NCBI GenBank assembly: GCA_024644505.1
Contig: JAHEHQ010000109.1
Span: 1-8,083, forward strand
Origin: Gammaproteobacteria bacterium
GTDB taxonomy: Bacteria > Pseudomonadota > Gammaproteobacteria > Chromatiales > Chromatiaceae
DNA length: 8,083 nucleotides
Direction of reading: 5' to 3'
Shown: positions 6,160 through 8,083 of the stretch, piece after piece
How the letters are laid out: each line of letters starts with the position of its first letter
Position numbering within the stretch: the first letter of the stretch is position 1
Made by a program: the position numbers and the translations under genes
The notes under the pieces: generated by a model
The model's database searches: none
Told to the model about the DNA's origin: nothing
What the model saw: the letters and a program-made list of their open reading frames with translations, nothing else

Positions 6160-7977
6160 ATGTACATCCGCCGCACCAGCATCAAGAGCCGACGCGATGG
6201 GGAACCCTACTATACCTACCGCTTGGTCGAATCGGTGCGCAACGATGGCCGTGTACGCCAGCGCACCCTGCTGAATTTGGGTCGGCATTTTGATGTGCCA
6301 CGCGAGCAATGGGCGGCGCTGTCTCAGCGTATCGAGCAACTCATGGGTCGACAAAATGAGTTGGTTCCGTCGGGGCTGGAAGCACAATGGGAAGAGATGG
6401 CGCAACGCTATGCGGCCCAAGTCATTCGCGCCAAAGCCCGACTAGATGAAGGCCGATCGGCTGAGGCAGCAGATTACCAGACGGTCGACGTCGATAGTCT
6501 GGATCTGGTTCGCCCGCGCAGTGTGGCGGTCGAGCATGTTGCCCTGGAAGCCTTCCGCCAAGTCGGATTGGATACGAAGCTGAAAGCGTTGGGCTTCAAC
6601 GGCCGACAACTGGCGGTAGCGATCGGGACGCTGGTGGGTCGTATGACAGCACCGGGTAGTGAGCTTGCGACCTATCACTGGCTGCAACATCACAGCGGTC
6701 TGGGGGAACTGATCGATTACGATTTCTCGCGCATGCATCTGATGCAGTTGTATCGTATTTCCGATCAATTGCTCAAGCACAAAGAGGCATTGGAAGCATT
6801 CTTGTATGCGCGTGAACGCACGCTCTTTGACTTCGAAGAAGTGATCACGCTTTATGACTTGACCAATACCTATTTCGAAGGGACCGGCCAGGGCAACGGC
6901 AATGCGGCGTTGGGCAAATCCAAGGAGAAGCGTTCGGATTGTCCCCTGGTGACCTTAGCACTGGTACTCGACGGCAGCGGGTTTCCCAAGCGCAGTGAGG
7001 TGTTTGCCGGTAACGCCAGTGAGCCATTGACCTTGGCGCAGATGGTGGGCAAGCTCGCGGAGGACAAAACGAGTTCCCCGCCGACGGTGGTACTCGATGC
7101 CGGTATTGCCACCGAAGAGAACATCGCCTGGCTGGTCGAACATCACTATCGATATCTCGTTGTCAGTCGCAAGCGCCACCGTGAATTCAATCCCGATGCA
7201 GCGGTGCTGGTCAAGGCCGAGGGTGATTTACGCGTCCAGGCGCAACGGCTGGTTAATGCCGACACCGGTGAGGTGGAGCTTTATTGCCATTCTTCGCAAC
7301 GTGAGAAAAAAGAGCAAGGCATTGCCGAACTCTTTGCCAGGCGCTTCGAGGATGCCTTGGAAAAGCTCGCCGGCGGTCTGCATAAGAAAGGAACCGTCAA
7401 GCGCTATGACAAGGTCCTGGAGCGATTAGGGCGCTTGAAAGAGAAATATTCACGCGCCGCGCAGTACTACGAGATCACGGTCGAGCACGATCCGGTCAGT
7501 GGCAAGGCAACGGCGCTCCATTGGCGGCGCCACAAGCCCATCGATGACACCTTGCCCGGAGTCTACTGCCTGCGCACCAATCAAGACCAATGGGATGAAG
7601 CCACATTATGGCGCACCTATACCATGCTTACCGACCTGGAAGCGGTCTTCCGCTGTCTCAAATCAGAGTTGGGTTTGCGCCCGGTCTTCCACCACAACAC
7701 CGACCGTGTCAGCGGTCATCTGTTCATTTCGGTGCTGGCCTATCATTTGGTGCACACGATCCGTTTCCAACTCAAGGCCGGCAACATCCATCTTGGCTGG
7801 GAGGGGTTACGCCGGGAGCTGGCAGGTCAGGACCGCGTTACCGTCGAGCTCAAGCGGGCCGACGGAAAAACGTTACACATCCGGAAATCAACGCGTCCGG
7901 AACCGCGCCAACAGATCATCTATGACGCATTGGGTATCAGTGACAGGCCGGGGAAAACGGAGAAAACCATTGTCTAA
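6160..7977 (+). CDS. IS1634-family DDE transposase
   Basis: The 605-residue product catalyses cut-and-paste movement of the surrounding element. It begins MYIRRT...GEPYYTYRLVESVR, the usual opening of IS1634 transposases. A helical N-terminal DNA-binding half precedes an RNase H-like core. The probable catalytic residues are Asp233 in LYDLTNTYFEG, Asp313 in VVLDAGIATEEN and Glu494 in LTDLEAVFRCLKSELGLRPV. Glu494 and Lys501 keep the E-x6-K spacing of the IS4 signature Y-x2-R-x3-E-x6-K, and Tyr487 fits too, but the arginine position is Leu490. A long beta-rich insertion separates the second Asp from the Glu, as in IS4-type enzymes. The frame is unbroken, so the enzyme is probably active or recently so. 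ATG 6160 is preferred; GTG 6154 would add two residues. No good ribosome-binding site is seen, consistent with low expression. Confidence 0.93.
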   Translation: MYIRRTSIKSRRDGEPYYTYRLVESVRNDGRVRQRTLLNLGRHFDVPREQWAALSQRIEQLMGRQNELVPSGLEAQWEEMAQRYAAQVIRAKARLDEGRSAEAADYQTVDVDSLDLVRPRSVAVEHVALEAFRQVGLDTKLKALGFNGRQLAVAIGTLVGRMTAPGSELATYHWLQHHSGLGELIDYDFSRMHLMQLYRISDQLLKHKEALEAFLYARERTLFDFEEVITLYDLTNTYFEGTGQGNGNAALGKSKEKRSDCPLVTLALVLDGSGFPKRSEVFAGNASEPLTLAQMVGKLAEDKTSSPPTVVLDAGIATEENIAWLVEHHYRYLVVSRKRHREFNPDAAVLVKAEGDLRVQAQRLVNADTGEVELYCHSSQREKKEQGIAELFARRFEDALEKLAGGLHKKGTVKRYDKVLERLGRLKEKYSRAAQYYEITVEHDPVSGKATALHWRRHKPIDDTLPGVYCLRTNQDQWDEATLWRTYTMLTDLEAVFRCLKSELGLRPVFHHNTDRVSGHLFISVLAYHLVHTIRFQLKAGNIHLGWEGLRRELAGQDRVTVELKRADGKTLHIRKSTRPEPRQQIIYDALGISDRPGKTEKTIV

Positions 7978-7993
7978 CTATCGTCTTGCAACC

Positions 7994-8007
7994 GTGTAGT
8001 GCCATAA
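7994..8007 (+). repeat. Right copy of the 14-bp direct repeat flanking the transposase gene
   Basis: GTGTAGTGCCATAA repeats exactly the sequence at 6094-6107 in the same orientation, 16 bases after the transposase stop. Being direct rather than inverted, the pair is not an ordinary set of terminal inverted repeats. Confidence 0.75.
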
Positions 8008-8083
8008 CGGACACCACTTAACGCACAACCAATTGATTTATAGAGTATTTATCGGCATGAATGTTGAACCTGCTTAGAACTCC
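8008..8083. other. Non-coding tail at the right edge
   Basis: This AT-leaning stretch of 76 bases shows no gene start, RNA gene or strong hairpin. It is either the outer right end of the insertion sequence or the chromosomal DNA beyond it; the window stops before this can be decided. Confidence 0.4.

Larger units (their letters stand above)
6094..8007 (+). mobile_element. Insertion sequence of the IS1634 type (IS4 superfamily), ends not fixed
   Basis: A complete IS1634-type transposase gene is flanked closely by an exact 14-bp direct repeat, and the span given is that minimal repeat-to-repeat unit of about 1.9 kb. This length suits the IS1634 family, whose members often leave long direct target duplications. 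I could not find convincing terminal inverted repeats just inside the 14-mers, so the true ends may lie further out. The right end may be beyond base 8083. The element sits after the last gene of the housekeeping cluster and next to a REPIN-like repeat, so it appears to have entered without breaking a gene. No second element or passenger gene is present. Confidence 0.7.

Noticed and set aside
1..8083. CRISPR array, tRNA or rRNA gene, defence or toxin-antitoxin module
   Set aside because: No regularly spaced repeats, no RNA gene signatures and no relevant protein motifs were seen; all coding space is explained by the genes listed.

Overview
The window reads as chromosomal DNA from a GC-rich proteobacterium, most likely a gammaproteobacterium. 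The first ~5.9 kb is a tightly packed, same-strand housekeeping cluster. Its order is a PHP-domain exoribonuclease (Rnm/TrpH) tail, yciO, an M50 membrane protease, trpS, scpA, scpB, rluB and a DNA glycosylase. E. coli keeps a related trpH-yciO-rluB neighbourhood, and scpA-scpB-rluB is a widespread bacterial block. A purple-sulfur or sulfur-oxidiser-like gammaproteobacterium would fit, but the sequence alone does not fix the genus.

Region 1 (1-5918): eight genes on the + strand. The gaps from yciO onward range from 19 bases down to overlaps of 8 bases (scpB/rluB) and 4 bases (rluB/glycosylase), so translational coupling and one or a few transcripts are likely. The gene jobs are RNA processing (Rnm), a YrdC-fold protein (YciO), intramembrane proteolysis (M50), tRNATrp charging (TrpS), chromosome condensation with SMC (ScpA, ScpB), 23S rRNA pseudouridylation (RluB) and base-excision repair. 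TrpS carries a cysteine pattern close to that of iron-sulfur TrpRS enzymes. The glycosylase resembles the MagIII branch of the endonuclease III superfamily and lacks the catalytic lysine.

Region 2 (5916-6159): a REPIN-like pair of inverted palindromes whose first three bases are the glycosylase stop codon, followed by an AT-rich non-coding stretch leading into an insertion sequence.

Region 3 (about 6094-8083): an IS1634-type (IS4 superfamily, DDE) insertion sequence with an apparently intact 605-residue transposase. An exact 14-bp sequence occurs in direct orientation on both sides of the gene. The true ends of the element could not be fixed, and its right end may lie beyond the window.

I see no new multi-gene system here. 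The best leads are the probable Fe-S TrpRS, the lysine-less glycosylase, the compensatory base changes in the REPIN-like repeat, and the direct 14-mers of the IS.
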